Positions 62,069 to 64,000 of a stretch of DNA of 64,000 nt are shown here, one piece after another (position 1 is the first letter of the stretch; every line of letters starts with the position of its first letter). The stretch covers positions 1-64,000 of the forward strand of contig CAZRMV010000003.1 of NCBI GenBank assembly GCA_964601275.1. Reading direction: 5' to 3'. A program made the translations under genes and the position numbers. Source of the stretch: JAOZPE01 sp964601275. Lineage in GTDB: Bacteria > Krumholzibacteriota > Krumholzibacteriia > JAJRXK01. The notes under the pieces are model-generated. The model ran no database searches. It was given only the letters and a program-made list of their open reading frames with translations, and was not told where the DNA came from.

Positions 62069-62349
62069 GGAAGGATGTAGCCCTTGACGATCGCCAGCTC
62101 TTCCCTCTTGCGATCCAGTTCGATGGACCACTGGCTCGTCCCCCGTTCGAGGTAGGGCTTGTGACGGCTGAGCCACTCCACGGCTTCCTGCTGGATGAGA
62201 TTCTCCTTCTCCAGGTCATCGTGGATGAGGACGGCGATGAGGTCGGCCAGCTGGTCTTCCTCGATGGTGAGGTCGACCAGCTCCTCCTCGGCCAGACGGT
62301 CGACGATGTCGGTGGCGATTCTCTCGATCCGCTCTTCGCTGAGTCGCAT
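62065..62349 (-). CDS. DUF507 family protein (copy 2)
   Basis: A 94-residue helical protein starting RLSEERIERIATDIVDRLAE, with a central acidic EEDQLADLIAVLIHDDLEKE and the closing KREELAIVKGYILP typical of DUF507. The function of the family is unknown. It lies 8 bp after the first DUF507 gene and overlaps the glycosyltransferase start by 4 bp. Confidence 0.85.
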   Translation of the reverse strand: MRLSEERIERIATDIVDRLAEEELVDLTIEEDQLADLIAVLIHDDLEKENLIQQEAVEWLSRHKPYLERGTSQWSIELDRKREELAIVKGYILP

Positions 62350-62357
62350 GGATCACC

Positions 62358-62639
62358 TCAGAGGATGAAGCCCCGCCTCCGGGCGATCTCCTGTTTGAAC
62401 TTCAGGCGCAGCTGCACCAGGTCCATGTCGCCCTGCTCGATCTCCCGGGAGTGTTGACGCAGCAGTTCGTCGACTTCGCGGTCGATGTCCTCTTCCTCTT
62501 CGAGATCGTCGAGGATCGCCGAGCCGATCGCCACCCGGATGGCGTCTTCAGGGGCGAGCAGTTCCACCTTGGGGTGCTCGCGCAAGAGGACGTGGATCTG
62601 GCGGGCCAGGTCGCGGACCTTCTCCTGGCTCATGCGCAT
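62358..62639 (-). CDS. DUF507 family protein (copy 1)
   Basis: A 93-residue paralogue of the next gene: MRMSQEKVRDLARQIHVLLR at the start, IRVAIGSAILDDLEEEEDID in the middle, and KFKQEIARRRGFIL at the end. Tandem DUF507 pairs of this kind occur in several deltaproteobacterial and FCB-type genomes. ATG 62639 was chosen because it starts right at the conserved helix. Role unknown; a heterodimer is possible. Confidence 0.85.
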   Translation of the reverse strand: MRMSQEKVRDLARQIHVLLREHPKVELLAPEDAIRVAIGSAILDDLEEEEDIDREVDELLRQHSREIEQGDMDLVQLRLKFKQEIARRRGFIL

Positions 62640-62902
62640 GCCGAAGTTCCCCGGAAAAGGAGGGTGATCTCGTATCTGCCGGGGAGGCATCCGCCGCCCC
62701 GCGGTCTCGTCCACGGCGGACGGACCGGGAGTCGTTGCCCCCGCGCCCGGCCGGGGTTAGAGTACCACCCTCGACGGGAAGTCCGCCAGGGTCGATTCCG
62801 CCGTCCGGGCGGCCGGCCGCCGCAGGAACCCGCTCCTCGCCCGCGGCGTATGAAGCCGGTCACGCCGCGTCTTCTCCCCATTCCCACAGGAGGCCTTCCA
62901 CC

Positions 62903-63889
62903 GTGGACAGTCAGGTGAAGGAGATCCAGGCCCGGGTCGAGGCCGAGAGCGGCCTCATCCAGGAGGTATTCGATCAGGTCGGCCGGGCGGTGGTCGGCCA
63001 GAAGGCGATGGTCGAGGGTCTGATGCTGGGCCTGCTGACCGGCGGGCACGTTCTGCTCGAAGGCGTTCCCGGTCTGGCCAAGACCCTGACCGTACGCTCG
63101 GTGGCGGCGGCGCTCGGGACCGATTTCCAGCGCATCCAGTTCACTCCCGATCTTCTACCCGCCGATCTCCTGGGCACGCTCATCTTCGACCAGCGCACCG
63201 GGGAGTTCACTCCGAAGAAGGGACCGATCTTCTCCCACATCATCCTCGCCGACGAGATCAACCGCGCCCCGGCCAAGGTGCAGTCGGCCCTTTTGGAGGC
63301 AATGCAGGAATTGCAGGTGACCCTCGGCGATACCACGTATCCCCTGGAGGAACCGTTCCTCGTGCTGGCCACCCAGAATCCCATCGAACAGGAAGGGACC
63401 TACCCGCTCCCGGAGGCGCAGGTCGACCGTTTCATGCTGAAGGTCCTGGTGGAATACCCGGGACGGGATGAGGAGCGCGCCATTCTCGACCGGATCGTCG
63501 AAGGGGATCCGCCGCAGTTGACACCGGTGCTCGATCGTCAGCGGCTCTTGGCCGCTCGCGAATTGGTGCGATCGATCTACCTCGACGAGAAGATCAAGGA
63601 GTACATCCTCGACCTGGTGCGGGCGAGCCGCGACCCGCAGGACTTCGATCTCTCCCTGGGCGGACTCATCTCCTACGGGGCGAGTCCGCGGGCTTCGATC
63701 TACCTCGCCCAGGCGGCGAAGGCCCACGCCTTCCTCCGGCAGAGAGGTTTCGTCACTCCCGAGGATGTCAAGGCGGTGGGGCCGGCGATTCTCCGCCACC
63801 GGATCGCCATCTCCTATGAGGCCGAGGCCGAGGATCTCACCAGCGAGGACATCGTCCGCTCCCTCTTCGATCATATCGAGGTGCCCTAG
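62903..63889 (+). CDS. MoxR-family AAA+ ATPase
   Basis: A 328-residue chaperone-like ATPase: EGVPGLAKTLTVRSVAAALG is the Walker A region, IILADEINRAPAKVQSALLE is Walker B, FLVLATQNPIEQEGTYPLPE is the sensor 1 region, and FDLSLGGLISYGASPRASIY holds the sensor 2/Arg region. GTG 62903 lies 9 bases after AGGAGG. It is followed at once by a DUF58 gene, the normal MoxR partner, so it probably assembles or activates VWA-domain proteins. Confidence 0.94.
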   Translation: MDSQVKEIQARVEAESGLIQEVFDQVGRAVVGQKAMVEGLMLGLLTGGHVLLEGVPGLAKTLTVRSVAAALGTDFQRIQFTPDLLPADLLGTLIFDQRTGEFTPKKGPIFSHIILADEINRAPAKVQSALLEAMQELQVTLGDTTYPLEEPFLVLATQNPIEQEGTYPLPEAQVDRFMLKVLVEYPGRDEERAILDRIVEGDPPQLTPVLDRQRLLAARELVRSIYLDEKIKEYILDLVRASRDPQDFDLSLGGLISYGASPRASIYLAQAAKAHAFLRQRGFVTPEDVKAVGPAILRHRIAISYEAEAEDLTSEDIVRSLFDHIEVP

Positions 63890-63906
63890 GTACCGGGGAG
63901 ACGCCA

Positions 63907-64000
63907 TTGGATCGCATGACCAGGGAAACCCGCAGCCCCTCGGCCGCCATTCCGGCCGATCTGCTCGAACAGGTGCGACGGCTGGAGATCCGGACCCGGC
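63907..64000 (+). CDS. DUF58 family protein, N-terminus (runs off the window)
   Basis: The first 31 codons: after a short lead, IPADLLEQVRRLEIRTR matches the usual start of DUF58 proteins that accompany MoxR ATPases. TTG 63907 follows GGGGAG with good spacing; ATG 63916 is the alternative. 17 bp separate it from moxR, so it is the same operon. Confidence 0.8.
   Translation, partial: MDRMTRETRSPSAAIPADLLEQVRRLEIRTR

Overview
The window is a gene-dense, visibly GC-rich chromosomal segment whose codons mostly end in G or C. It carries 59 recognisable protein genes on both strands and no rRNA, tRNA, CRISPR array or transposase that I can see. Three lipoprotein genes, two LolA-independent TPR proteins, a WecA/TagO-type glycolipid initiator, a Wzx-type flippase and undecaprenyl-linked sugar genes suggest a diderm. 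PyrR with its RNA target, tandem DUF507 genes and a TPR lipoprotein with a YYNAFYNAKK start suggest an uncultured lineage near the FCB group (Krumholzibacteriota, Eisenbacteria or Latescibacterota type). That placement is inference. The metabolism looks heterotrophic: pyruvate dehydrogenase, ETF-ubiquinone oxidoreductase, glycolate oxidase, CstA and POT peptide carriers.

Layout. 1-462 is the tail of an AT-richer amidohydrolase gene, sharply unlike everything after it. 473-1579 is a glycosyltransferase. 2143-6359 holds ETF-QO, a DsrE-like protein, a tRNA dihydrouridine synthase and a TPR lipoprotein. 6471-12768 is a pyrimidine operon (pyrR-pyrB-pyrC-TPR lipoprotein-pyrK-pyrD) behind a PyrR-type attenuator. 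12830-20669 is a minus-strand envelope-polysaccharide block: two GDP-sugar SDR enzymes, UDP-glucose dehydrogenase, flippase, WecA-like transferase, then a degenerate HemC-like protein and a P-loop NTPase.

20865-26352 holds a Ca/Na antiporter and a RiPP-type cassette: nucleotidyltransferase-like protein, ABC permease and ATPase, HPr-kinase-like protein, lasso B2-type protease and PqqD-like leader binder. 26530-32152 is lpdA, E1 alpha, E1 beta, E2 and lipB, i.e. the pyruvate dehydrogenase complex plus lipoylation. Just after it, at 32243-32416 on the minus strand, is a 57-codon gene whose product fits the lasso-peptide leader rule Y-x2-P-x-L-x3-G-x5-T-x (G replaced by S) and has Asp at core position 9. 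It has its own near-consensus promoter. No lasso cyclase is visible. This precursor plus the cassette is the best candidate for an undescribed system here.

32723-38158 holds an oxoamine synthase, class II aldolase, an orphan GroES-like protein, a POT transporter and a DUF72 protein. 38190-42771 is metH and metF in divergent orientation (one-carbon/methionine metabolism). 42835-49668 holds a nitrilase, CstA and glcDEF. 49894-58185 holds a K+ channel, adenosine deaminase, a SpoU methyltransferase, a PP-loop/TusA pair that probably thiolates RNA, a GT2-TPR fusion, a HAD 5'-nucleotidase and an HNH nuclease. 58247-64000 holds a TPR protein, a beta-propeller lipoprotein, a glycosyltransferase, two DUF507 genes and the start of a MoxR-DUF58 operon that runs off the window.
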